A stretch of DNA of 64,000 nt from Sporomusa malonica (GTDB lineage Bacteria; Bacillota; Negativicutes; Sporomusales; Sporomusaceae), in NCBI RefSeq assembly GCF_900176355.1, contig NZ_FWXI01000002.1, forward strand, positions 150,788-214,787, given 5' to 3'. Position 1 is the first letter of the stretch. Every line of letters begins with the position of its first letter. The translations under genes were made by a program, and so were the position numbers. The notes under the pieces were generated by a model. That model saw only the letters and a program-made list of their open reading frames with translations, had not been told where the DNA came from and made no database searches. Positions 7,936 to 16,374 of this stretch are shown piece after piece.

Positions 7936-7970
7936 AAAAGCAACTGGACAATGAATCCAGGTTGCTTTTT
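7936..7970 (+). terminator. Leader hairpin/terminator upstream of exopolysaccharide operon
   Basis: Stem AGCAACTGGA / TCCAGGTTGCT with one bulged base, followed by TTTTT CA TTTTTT. No gene ends just before it (nearest stop is 7587 or 7665), so it probably acts as an attenuator in the leader of the operon starting at 8101, or ends a short leader RNA. Confidence 0.6.
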
Positions 7971-8100
7971 CATTTTTTGATGTAAGATCTTTACAAGATT
8001 GCCATAGCAGGATTTAGGGGAATAATGTCTAATAATACAGAAGTATGTTATAAGACTACTTAGGCTTACACAGAACAAAAGACTACCAAGGAGGAAACAG

Positions 8101-8730
8101 ATGCGACGATCGGTATATGTATTAATTATTTTATTTTTAGTAATGATTTTGCCGCAACACATAGTGGCCCAAGACTATCAACTAGGGGCTGGAGATGTTC
8201 TGTCCATCGATGTGTGGGGATTTGAGGAACTCAAGATTGAGCAATTGCCAATTAGACCAGACGGTAAGATTGCGATTCCTTTGTCTGGCGAACTACAGGC
8301 AGCTGGTATAACCCCTGGTGAACTGGCAAACACAATAACAACTAAACTAGGCCAATACCTAAAAGACCCAATTGTCAGTGTAAATGTGATCAAGTTTAGG
8401 ACTACCCGCGTGTACGTGTTGGGCGAGGTTTTAAAACCTGGCATGTATGAGATTGAGAAACAACATAACTTGATTGATGCGCTTGGCAGCGCAGGCAGCT
8501 ATACCAGAGACGCTGCTAAGAAGAAAGTATATGTTATTCGCAAAGAGCAGACCAGTACTCCTTTAAAAGTCAATTTGCTTAATCTGTTGGAAAAAGGAGA
8601 TATATCGCAAAACGTTACCTTAAATGACGGCGATATTGTTTACCTGACGAAAAACAATCGAATTGAATTCGCCAAAGATATCCTTCCGTGGATTTCGGCC
8701 GTTTATCAGGTTAATGAAATAAATGAATAA
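8101..8730 (+). CDS. Polysaccharide export protein, Wza/outer-membrane auxiliary type
   Basis: 209 residues. Sec signal peptide at 1-24 (hydrophobic VYVLIILFLVMIL, cleavage near VAQ|DYQ) with no lipobox Cys, so not a lipoprotein like E. coli Wza. Then a polysaccharide-export (PES) domain (YQLGAGDVLSIDVWG, RPDGKIAIPLSGELQAAG) and an SLBB domain (VYVLGEVLKPGMYEIEK, DALGSAGSYTRDAAKKKVYV). It probably forms or gates the export channel across the periplasm/outer membrane, working with the co-polymerase and kinase next in line. Ribosome site AAGGAGGAAAC. It is shorter than Wza (~380), lacking most of the C-terminal part, as is usual in non-proteobacterial homologues. Confidence 0.9.
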   Translation: MRRSVYVLIILFLVMILPQHIVAQDYQLGAGDVLSIDVWGFEELKIEQLPIRPDGKIAIPLSGELQAAGITPGELANTITTKLGQYLKDPIVSVNVIKFRTTRVYVLGEVLKPGMYEIEKQHNLIDALGSAGSYTRDAAKKKVYVIRKEQTSTPLKVNLLNLLEKGDISQNVTLNDGDIVYLTKNNRIEFAKDILPWISAVYQVNEINE

Positions 8731-8766
8731 TTAATTATATTTAAAATCATATTTGGAGGTAGCGCA

Positions 8767-10227
8767 GTGGACGAAACCACACTGGATCTAAGAGATATAA
8801 TTAAGACTTTAAAAAAGAAACGAAAACTAATTTTTGGTACGTTAATGCTCTTTACAATCATAGCCGCCGTAGTCAGCTTTCTTATTTCCCCGACTTATGA
8901 GGCGGAAACCTCAATCAGGGTTAAGCAGCCAAAAGGGCTGGCAAGCTCTTTGTTGTCCGACCTGCCTATGGGCAGTCCTGCTGGGACCAAGCAATTAATG
9001 TCTACTTATGCGGAGATACTCAAAAGCCGAACTGTGGTTGAGACTGTTATTGACAAAACGCAGGCCGGTAAGGAACAAATACCTACATATGAAGGCATGC
9101 TAAAAAGGATTACAACTCAGCCAGTAAAAGATACTGAGATATTAGACATTAGGGTACAGGCTGGCTCGCCGGAGGAAGCTCAGTTGGTTGCTAATACACT
9201 TGTTGAGGTATTTCTGGGGAGAATGACCGAACTCGTTAGAACCGAGCAGTCAACAGTCAAAGACTTCATTGGGATGAGGCTTAAAGAGTCCAAGGCTGAA
9301 CTGGAACAAGCGGAATCCCTATTGCTAAAATACAAACAAGAGCAAAAAATAGTAGATCCTTCTCAAGAATCCAAAGTATTATTGGATCGGCTTGCTACTA
9401 TCGACAAACTTGATGCTGACAATAAAGTTACCATGGCCTCCTCTCAAGCTAAACTTGCCAGTGCTCAACAGCAACTTGGCAATCAAAGCCCAGGAACTGT
9501 AGCTGACAATCCGCTGATTCAGCAATATAAGGCGAAACTGTCAGATTTAGAGATCCAACTAGTAAGCCTAGTCCCAAACTACACTGAAAAGCATCCGAAA
9601 GTAGCAGCAATACAAGCGGCTATTACTGAAACGCGGTCTATGCTGAACGCTGAGATCACCCGAGTTGTTAATCATGAATCGACTTCTGTTAACCCGATTT
9701 ACCAAGGCCTTTTGGAGACTAAAATACTAGCACAAACTGAGATTGCAGTCGCATCTGCCCAAAAGCAGGCTATTGACCAGATTATCACGGAAGGCAGTCG
9801 GGATATTAGCAAATTGCCGGCGAAGGAACAAGGGTTGATCAAGGTGGCCCGTGATGCCAATGTAGCCCAGGAAATTTATATCATGCTGGCTAAACGTTAT
9901 GAAGAGGCCCGTATAAGTGAAGTAATGGAACCAACAGATGTCCAGATCATTGACAAAGCTATTTCACCAGATAACCCAATCAAACCTAGAAAGGCTCTTA
10001 ATATAATAATTGCAGCTATTCTCGGTCTTTTTGTTGGAGTCGGTACAGCCTTCATTACTGAATTTGTTAATAAAACCATCAAAACACCTGAAGATGTCAA
10101 GGAATACCTGGATTTACCGGTAATTGGGAGTATACCTGACTTCGATAGTGATACAACATCACGCAGTACAAGCTGGTTTGCGCGAGTAATGGAATTAATT
10201 AAAGCTAAGATTGGGCACCAAGCCTAA
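8767..10227 (+). CDS. Wzz/CapA-type polysaccharide co-polymerase (chain-length determinant)
   Basis: 486 residues. Inner-membrane protein with TM1 at about 20-40 (LIFGTLMLFTIIAAVVSFLI), a large extracytoplasmic region with long coiled coils (about 165-300) and TM2 near 412-435 (ALNIIIAAILGLFVGVGTAF). The Pro-rich segment before TM2 (ISPDNPIKPRK) is the family signature. Its cytoplasmic tail lacks a kinase domain, which is supplied by the separate gene 31 bases downstream. It sets chain length and couples the polymerase to export. Start is GTG 8767 with TTTGGAGGT upstream. Confidence 0.92.
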   Translation: MDETTLDLRDIIKTLKKKRKLIFGTLMLFTIIAAVVSFLISPTYEAETSIRVKQPKGLASSLLSDLPMGSPAGTKQLMSTYAEILKSRTVVETVIDKTQAGKEQIPTYEGMLKRITTQPVKDTEILDIRVQAGSPEEAQLVANTLVEVFLGRMTELVRTEQSTVKDFIGMRLKESKAELEQAESLLLKYKQEQKIVDPSQESKVLLDRLATIDKLDADNKVTMASSQAKLASAQQQLGNQSPGTVADNPLIQQYKAKLSDLEIQLVSLVPNYTEKHPKVAAIQAAITETRSMLNAEITRVVNHESTSVNPIYQGLLETKILAQTEIAVASAQKQAIDQIITEGSRDISKLPAKEQGLIKVARDANVAQEIYIMLAKRYEEARISEVMEPTDVQIIDKAISPDNPIKPRKALNIIIAAILGLFVGVGTAFITEFVNKTIKTPEDVKEYLDLPVIGSIPDFDSDTTSRSTSWFARVMELIKAKIGHQA

Positions 10228-10258
10228 AAGTGCACTAACACGTATGAAGAGGTGAACT

Positions 10259-10948
10259 ATGGTTCAGAAACGACAGCTCATTGTCCATGAGGACGCGAAG
10301 TCCCCGATCGCCGAAGCTTATCGTACAATGAGGACGAATATTCAGTTTGCAAAAGTTGATAGTGACCTGCGGGTCATCATGTTTACTAGTGCCGGGCCAG
10401 GTGAGGGTAAATCAACTACGACTGCCAACACAGCAGTCGCTATGGCGCAGTCTGGCAAGAAGGTAATTATTGTAGACTGTGACTTACGTAAGCCGGTCCA
10501 GCATAAAATTTTCGGCAAGAAAAACAGGGGTGTGACCAATATTCTTGTGGAGGAACGCCCGGTAACAGAATTGATCCAGGATACTGGTATTGATAATCTG
10601 CAGGTGTTGACCAGTGGGCCGATTCCGCCTAATCCTTCGGAACTGCTTGGATCAGCCAAAATGCGTGAACTCATTGGCTGTCTGAAAGAATTGGCAGATG
10701 TTGTAATTATTGATGCGCCTCCAACGGTTGCTGTTACCGATGCCTGTGTATTAGCCTCCAGTGTAGATGGTATCCTGTTGGTGCTGAGCGCTGGGGTAAT
10801 CAGGCCGGAGATGGCACAAAAAGCCAAAGAACTTTTACTCAAAGCTAATGGTCATATCCTTGGCGTTATCTTAAACAAGGTCGAAATTGAGGAAGAACAT
10901 GCATATTACTATTATTATTACGGTAATGAGGGAAAAAATGCTAAGTAA
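10259..10948 (+). CDS. Bacterial tyrosine kinase (CpsD/CapB family)
   Basis: 229 residues. P-loop BY-kinase that autophosphorylates on a C-terminal tyrosine cluster and controls polysaccharide polymerisation together with the co-polymerase upstream. Walker A GPGEGKSTT (about 46-54), Walker A' VIIVDCDLRKP (69-79), Walker B-like VVIIDAPP, and an EEEHAYYYYYYGNEG tail with six consecutive Tyr. The cognate phosphatase is probably the PHP-type protein at 44.8 kb. Start ATG 10259 with AAGAGGTG upstream. Firmicute-type split architecture (kinase separate from transmembrane activator). Confidence 0.94.
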   Translation: MVQKRQLIVHEDAKSPIAEAYRTMRTNIQFAKVDSDLRVIMFTSAGPGEGKSTTTANTAVAMAQSGKKVIIVDCDLRKPVQHKIFGKKNRGVTNILVEERPVTELIQDTGIDNLQVLTSGPIPPNPSELLGSAKMRELIGCLKELADVVIIDAPPTVAVTDACVLASSVDGILLVLSAGVIRPEMAQKAKELLLKANGHILGVILNKVEIEEEHAYYYYYYGNEGKNAK

Positions 10949-10965
10949 GACTGAGGAGTGGTCTT

Positions 10966-12879
10966 ATGCGACGTAGAATGGTCTCCTTGTGCTTATTGCT
11001 GGTAGATGCAGCAATTGTCGCATTTGTGCCGTTTATTGCACTGTACCTTCGTTTTGAAGGTACAGTGGATAATCGCTACTTTGAACTTATTTTTAAATAT
11101 CTGCCTGAGATCGTTCTGATAAGGTTAGCTATCTTCTATCTTTTCGGTTTATATCAGAGATTATGGCGTTATGCTAGTATTCATGAATTGTTAGGAATTA
11201 TATTTGCAGTAACAATAAGCAGCTTAGTTATAAGCGTGTATATGAATATTATCAGTGCAAATATTCCGAGAAGTATCTCGATTATCAGCTGGCTACTAGT
11301 TATTATCCTTGTCGGTGCCAGCAGGCTATTTATCCGCATTCTACATTTTATTCGTCAAAAGCAACAAGAGGAGTCCTCACATATTCTTATTGTTGGCGCT
11401 GGGGACGCCGGTGCTATGATTGCCCGGGAAATCAACCAGCGTTACTGTGATACGAAAAAACTGATTGGCTTTATTGATGATGATAAATATAAACATAATC
11501 AGATGTTGTTTGGTGTGAAGATTTTGGGGGATTCTCAGGATATTACTCCCATAGCGGCTAAATACAAGGTAAATGAGATAATAATTGCTATTCCCTCGCT
11601 GAGCGGATCTCAGTTGCGTGAAATTATTCGGGGATGTAAAAAAACAGGTTGTACGGTTAAGATCGTGCCTGGTATCTACGAGCTCATGGAAGGGAAAGTA
11701 ACTGTAAACCAGTTGCGGGATGTTGATCTGGAAGATTTGTTACGCCGAGAACCTGTTACACTCGACTTGGAACAAATTGCTAGTTGTCTCACAGGAAAAC
11801 GCGTTTTAATCACTGGGGCAGGTGGATCGATTGGTTCTGAGCTCTGCCGGCAAATTGCCAAGTTATCACCAAGTGAGCTCGCACTATTAGGTAAGGGCGA
11901 AAACAGTATCTACGAAATTGACAGAGAGCTTCGTGAAAAATATAGTGGACTTACCATCAAGCCTATCATCGCAGACGTTCGGGATAAAAACAGAATTAAT
12001 GATATTTTTACCCGCTTAAAACCAGAGGTAATTTTCCATGCGGCTGCCCATAAGCATGTTCCTTTAATGGAATCACAACCAGTAGAAGCTGTTCGCAATA
12101 ATATATTCGGGACAAAAACTGTTGCTGAAGCAGCCGATAAAGCCGGTACGGGTATATTTATTATGATATCTACTGATAAGGCAGTAAATCCCACCAGTGT
12201 AATGGGCGCGACAAAACGAGTTGCTGAACTAGTTATTCAGAACATCAACAGTGTAAGTAATACTAGGTTTGCTGCAGTACGGTTTGGCAATGTCCTGGGT
12301 AGTCGCGGTAGTGTTGTCCCGCTATTTAAAAAACAGATTGCTAAGGGTGGGCCGATTACTATAACGCATCCAGATATGAAGCGGTATTTTATGACAATTC
12401 CTGAAGCGACACAGCTGGTCTTACAGGCTGGTACGTTAGCGAGTGGTGGCGAGGTATTTGTTCTTGATATGGGTGAGCCGGTAAAAATCGTTGACATGGC
12501 ATCTGACCTGATTGAGCTTTCAGGATTGGAGCGTGGTCAGGATATTGAAATCAAGTTTACCGGTTTAAGACCTGGTGAGAAACTCTTTGAGGAACTGCTT
12601 ACTGCAGAGGAAGGTACAACCTCAACTAAGCATGAGAAGATCTTTGTAGCGAATCTTAAGTCGGTAGATGTGCAGCAATTTCAAATGGGTTTAGAGGATT
12701 TAAGAAGGGCAAGTAGTTCAGAAGAAATAATCTCAATACTTGGTAAGTTAGTCCCGAGTTATTATAAAGCTAGAGAAAAATACTGTGATGTGTGTATTAA
12801 CACTGCCAAGAGTGATGTAAAGGTTGATCCTACGGGTGTTCCTGTGCAACAACAAGCAGAACATACTTTTGCTAGTTAG
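10966..12879 (+). CDS. Membrane nucleotide-sugar 4,6-dehydratase, CapD/PglF/WbpM family
   Basis: 637 residues. Four N-terminal membrane helices (about 5-110), a first Rossmann-like domain (ILIVGAGDAGAMIARE, near 140) and a second SDR domain (VLITGAGGSIGSELCRQ, near 280) with NAD-binding Gly motif and active-site segment STDKAVNPTSVMGATKR (Lys after the SVMG element, no classical YxxxK Tyr, as in PglF/WbpM). It converts UDP-GlcNAc to the 4-keto-6-deoxy sugar at the membrane, probably for the lipid-linked first sugar or N-acetylfucosamine/bacillosamine-type sugars. A ~40-residue C-terminal tail carries CDVC. Starts 17 bases after the kinase gene with GAGGAG. A broken relative follows downstream. 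Confidence 0.92.
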   Translation: MRRRMVSLCLLLVDAAIVAFVPFIALYLRFEGTVDNRYFELIFKYLPEIVLIRLAIFYLFGLYQRLWRYASIHELLGIIFAVTISSLVISVYMNIISANIPRSISIISWLLVIILVGASRLFIRILHFIRQKQQEESSHILIVGAGDAGAMIAREINQRYCDTKKLIGFIDDDKYKHNQMLFGVKILGDSQDITPIAAKYKVNEIIIAIPSLSGSQLREIIRGCKKTGCTVKIVPGIYELMEGKVTVNQLRDVDLEDLLRREPVTLDLEQIASCLTGKRVLITGAGGSIGSELCRQIAKLSPSELALLGKGENSIYEIDRELREKYSGLTIKPIIADVRDKNRINDIFTRLKPEVIFHAAAHKHVPLMESQPVEAVRNNIFGTKTVAEAADKAGTGIFIMISTDKAVNPTSVMGATKRVAELVIQNINSVSNTRFAAVRFGNVLGSRGSVVPLFKKQIAKGGPITITHPDMKRYFMTIPEATQLVLQAGTLASGGEVFVLDMGEPVKIVDMASDLIELSGLERGQDIEIKFTGLRPGEKLFEELLTAEEGTTSTKHEKIFVANLKSVDVQQFQMGLEDLRRASSSEEIISILGKLVPSYYKAREKYCDVCINTAKSDVKVDPTGVPVQQQAEHTFAS

Positions 12880-12989
12880 GAATTAAGGTTTCTTTACTCA
12901 TTCTAAATTTTTTAGATTTCTTGTCGGTGAGAACCGTCCCGTTTGGACACTTGTAGGTATTTTTTAGCGATATGCTTATCAGTCTCGTA

Positions 12990-13180
12990 CGACAGGCTGT
13001 ACGGTCAGTTTGTTACGGGCATCTACGGCAAGGTGACTGTACCGCAATTACGGGGTGTGTGGACTGAAAGTTTTCGCTGCGGCGTGAGAGGTTAAGCTTG
13101 ATCAGGAGCAGGTTGTAGGGGCTGTAGGTTACCGGAGCTAGTGGTTGCGGTTGCCGGCAGATTGCTAAACTTTCGTCTGA
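12990..13180 (+). pseudogene. Decayed fragment of a second CapD-family dehydratase
   Basis: Pieces in shifting frames match the intact protein upstream in the right order: GCTV at 12995 (intact GCTVKIVPGIY), then after a one-base shift GIYGKVTVPQLRGV (intact GIYELMEGKVTVNQLRDV, four residues deleted), EVKLDQEQV (intact EPVTLDLEQI) and GCRQIAKLS (intact ELCRQIAKLS). Stops and frameshifts rule out function. The last frame runs on to a stop at about 13337 with a sequence unlike CapD (VTITVPEYLHQQLQRLQ). The whole stretch 12880-13440 has no intact gene and is otherwise featureless to my eye. Confidence 0.75.
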
Positions 13181-13440
13181 TGTTAGTGTCACAATAACAG
13201 TCCCTGAATATTTACATCAGCAGCTACAACGATTACAAGCGGAAGTATTAAGTCGCAACGAATATAAGCTGATAATCATGTTGCAGAAAGAAAACGTGCA
13301 GACAGTTAGCATCAGTAATACTGTCTGTTTTCATTAAATTGGATGATTTTGGCGATTCATGCCGGATTCCTCGTATTTTGATTTTTTCCGTACCAAGTCA
13401 TGAACACAGAAAATAAAATTTACTGAAGTGTGGTGTTTTA

Positions 13441-14061
13441 ATGAGTTTTTGCCTAACACTTAAGCGTGTTTTAGATGTTATATTATCTCTTATAGCAATC
13501 GTTATACTTTGGCCTATTTTTCTATTTATCGCAGTTATTATAAAAATAGACTCTAAGGGACCTGTATTTTTTCAACAGAAACGCATAGGTAAAAATAAAA
13601 TCGAATTTTATATATTAAAGTTCAGAACCATGAGAACTGATACTCCTAAAGATATGCCTTCCCACATGCTGCAAAATCCTGACCAATTTATAACTGGAAT
13701 TGGTAATTTTCTTAGGAAATCAAGCTTGGATGAACTACCACAAATTATTAATATATTAAGGGGAGAAATGAGTATAATTGGCCCCCGGCCGGCACTTTGG
13801 AATCAGTATGACCTGATTGTTGAACGTGACAAATATGGCGCAAATGATATCAGACCAGGGTTAACCGGTTGGGCCCAGATTAATGGTAGGGATGAGCTGA
13901 CCATAGAAGTTAAAGCTAAATTGGATGGAGAGTATGTTCAGAATATGAGCTTTTCCATGGATGTTAAGTGTTTTTATAGGACCATCATTAGCGTTTTGAG
14001 GGCCGAGGGGATTGTTGAGGGGAGCTCAGGAGTATTGAAGAAGGAAACGGTAACAAAATAG
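13441..14061 (+). CDS. Undecaprenyl-phosphate sugar phosphotransferase (initiating, PglC/WcaJ-core type)
   Basis: 206 residues. Transfers the first sugar-1-phosphate to undecaprenyl phosphate and so starts the repeat unit. One N-terminal re-entrant/membrane helix (VILSLIAIVILWPIFLFIAVIIK) is followed by the bacterial sugar transferase domain: GPVFFQQKRIG, FRTM, SSLDELPQIINILRGEMS with the Asp-Glu pair, IGPRPAL, RPGLTGWAQINGR. The size matches the small monotopic PglC-like class rather than the large WbaP class. The likely substrate is the 4-keto-derived sugar of the dehydratase upstream (inference). Ribosome site weak (GAAGTGTGGTG). Confidence 0.92.
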   Translation: MSFCLTLKRVLDVILSLIAIVILWPIFLFIAVIIKIDSKGPVFFQQKRIGKNKIEFYILKFRTMRTDTPKDMPSHMLQNPDQFITGIGNFLRKSSLDELPQIINILRGEMSIIGPRPALWNQYDLIVERDKYGANDIRPGLTGWAQINGRDELTIEVKAKLDGEYVQNMSFSMDVKCFYRTIISVLRAEGIVEGSSGVLKKETVTK

Positions 14062-14115
14062 ACAACAAAATTTATCAGTAGAAATGTAAAAATAATACCC
14101 AAAGGGGCATTGGTT

Positions 14116-15171
14116 ATGACGGCGTTGCCTTTTATTTCTGCAATGATAGTAGCACGAAATGAAGAATGTTATATTGAGCAGTGTTTTAGATCATTGTTGG
14201 AGCAGAGCTATCCTGCCGACTGCTATGAAGTGTTAATTATAGATGGTTTTTCAACGGATAAGACATTAGATATTGCGAAAGAGACAGAGGCGAAGTACGC
14301 TAAATGTATAGATGAAAATAATACAGATACGTCTATTAAGACTGAAACCAAAGTTCAAATAAGATATTTCTCAAATCCCAAGTTATCCTTAGCGGCAGGT
14401 TGGAATTTAGGTATCAGGAATGCTCAAGGTGACTATGTTATACGAATTGATGCACATGCTTATGCTGATAAAGATTATCTATTTAATAGTATGAGAACTA
14501 TGCTGTCAGTAAAAGATGCAGTCTGTGTTGGTGGAGCTATGAATACTGAAACATTGACTGAAAAGGGTGAGATCATAAAAGAAGTCCTGTCTTCCCCATT
14601 TGGAGTGGGCGGATCGAAATTTAGATATATGAAAGAAGCGGGATATGTTGATACTGTCGCATTTGGGTTGTACAAAAAAGAAGTGTTTGAAAGATTAGGG
14701 TACTTTGATGAACAACTTGAGCGAACGCAGGATAATGATATGCATAGACGTATAAGAGCGGATGGAGGTAAGTTTTATTTAAATCCCGAAATAAAAACCA
14801 CTTATTATTCACGTGACTCAATGAGTAAAATGATGAAACAGGGTTTTATGAACGGAAAGTGGACAATGATTAATTTTAGACGTCATCCGGGAAAAATGGC
14901 AATAAGACATTTCGTTCCTTTTGGTTTTGTATTATCTCTTCTAGGGTGTTTTGCATTGGGTTTTTTTTCTAAATCGTTTTTGGTTCTTATGTTACTTGGC
15001 ATAGTATTACACTTATCAGTTGGTTGCTATTTTGCTTTTGAGAGATCAAAAGAAATGTCACATAGACTTGCGATACCGTTTTTATTTTTAATGTTACATG
15101 GTTCGTATGGTATAGGATCGTTGGTAGGCGTATTTATGCCGTTGAGAAGAAATTTTTCAAAAAATTGTTGA
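14116..15171 (+). CDS. Family 2 glycosyltransferase, ExoA-like, with C-terminal membrane helices
   Basis: 351 residues. GT-A fold: N-terminal FISAMIVARNEECYIEQCF, then VLIIDGFSTDKTLDIA, the IRIDAHAYAD metal-binding region and RTQDNDMHRRIRADGG acceptor region. Two or three hydrophobic segments at 275-345 anchor it to the membrane, as in succinoglycan ExoA. It adds a sugar to the lipid-linked repeat unit. ATG 14116 is favoured over TTG 14110 because AAAGGGG lies 9 bases upstream. Donor sugar not predictable. Confidence 0.88.
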   Translation: MTALPFISAMIVARNEECYIEQCFRSLLEQSYPADCYEVLIIDGFSTDKTLDIAKETEAKYAKCIDENNTDTSIKTETKVQIRYFSNPKLSLAAGWNLGIRNAQGDYVIRIDAHAYADKDYLFNSMRTMLSVKDAVCVGGAMNTETLTEKGEIIKEVLSSPFGVGGSKFRYMKEAGYVDTVAFGLYKKEVFERLGYFDEQLERTQDNDMHRRIRADGGKFYLNPEIKTTYYSRDSMSKMMKQGFMNGKWTMINFRRHPGKMAIRHFVPFGFVLSLLGCFALGFFSKSFLVLMLLGIVLHLSVGCYFAFERSKEMSHRLAIPFLFLMLHGSYGIGSLVGVFMPLRRNFSKNC

Positions 15172-15305
15172 GTGCAGATGCCTAGAATAGTAAAAACACT
15201 AGATGATTATGATTTCTACGGCAAAAGCGTTAATCAATTACGATCCTGACTTTAACATAATGATTTAATTATAATTTAATTAAATGCTAGAAGGGATTAA
15301 AAAGT

Positions 15306-16196
15306 ATGAATCATGGACTAGTAAGTTGTATTATTCCAACATATAAAAGAAGCGACTTGCTATTAAGAGCTATACATAGTGTATTGAATCAAACATATAC
15401 GAATATAGAATTAATTGTTGTAGATGACAATTACCCAAATGATGAATTTAGTATGGAAGTACAAAGAAAAATTAATTCCATAGAAGACAATCGCTTAAGA
15501 TATATTCAACAGGAAACCCATAGAAATGGTGCAGTAGCTAGAAACATTGGAATAGCTGCTGCAAATGGCGAATATATAGCTTTCTTAGATGATGATGACG
15601 AATGGCTCTTAGAAAAAATTGAAATACAAAAAAAAATTTTGGATACGCTGCCAGCAGAATATGGGGCTGTGTCTTGTCTGGCTATGTACTATTATAACGA
15701 TGTTTTACAAAAGCATAGTACTATATATAATGATGACAATCTTCACAAACAGGTTTTGGAGCGTTCAGTATCTATTCATACGGATACAGTGTTATTTAGA
15801 CAAGAAGCTCTCAGCGGTTCAGGTGGTTTTGATGAAACATTATTGCGACATCAGGAGATACAATTATTTTTAGATTTTTTAATCAACTATAAGATTAAGT
15901 TAATATCACAATACTTAATCAAAATTCATAGAGATGATGCTCAAAATAGACCAAATACAGAGAAAATTATTCAAGTTAAACAAGCTTTTTTTGATAGCAC
16001 AAAGAAGCATTTTGATTTGTATGACAGACATATAAGAAAGAGATTATATTCTGCACACTATTTTGAAATAGTATTTGTAGCAATAAAAGAGAAAAAAATC
16101 GGAGAAGCGTTTAACCATTTAACTAAAGTAGGTATAAATATTCCTGCATATCTCGATTTGTATCATCGCTACTTAATGAGGCGAAGAGGTAGTTAG
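15306..16196 (+). CDS. Family 2 glycosyltransferase
   Basis: 296 residues, cytoplasmic. GT-A signatures: VSCIIPTYKRSDLLLRAIHSVLNQTY, LIVVDDNYPND, RNIGIAAANGEYIAFLDDDDEW with the DxD metal-binding motif near 100, and GGFDETLLRHQEIQLFLD. Low-GC codon use like the genes around it. Preceded by 134 bases and followed by 178 bases without a gene; the latter (16197-16374) is locally more GC-rich and may be a scar of a lost element (inference). Confidence 0.88.
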   Translation: MNHGLVSCIIPTYKRSDLLLRAIHSVLNQTYTNIELIVVDDNYPNDEFSMEVQRKINSIEDNRLRYIQQETHRNGAVARNIGIAAANGEYIAFLDDDDEWLLEKIEIQKKILDTLPAEYGAVSCLAMYYYNDVLQKHSTIYNDDNLHKQVLERSVSIHTDTVLFRQEALSGSGGFDETLLRHQEIQLFLDFLINYKIKLISQYLIKIHRDDAQNRPNTEKIIQVKQAFFDSTKKHFDLYDRHIRKRLYSAHYFEIVFVAIKEKKIGEAFNHLTKVGINIPAYLDLYHRYLMRRRGS

Positions 16197-16374
16197 AGTA
16201 TCAAGCCTAGTGTGAGTGGACTTGCCCAGTGAAGGGCTTTCGGCTCTCTCCTTACACGATTGACCGCCATAACCGTACAAATCTTTTCATACAGGACACC
16301 TCCGTACGTTCTGTATGTGCATAAATCGCGGCAGGGTCATTCAAATAACGATGAATTTTGTATAAGGAGAAGCT

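Noticed and set aside
16197..16374. GC-richer 178-base gap possibly left by a mobile element
   Set aside because: A pair of short inverted repeats (CGTAC/GTACG, CATACAG/CTGTATG) is visible but no transposase fragment or target duplication.
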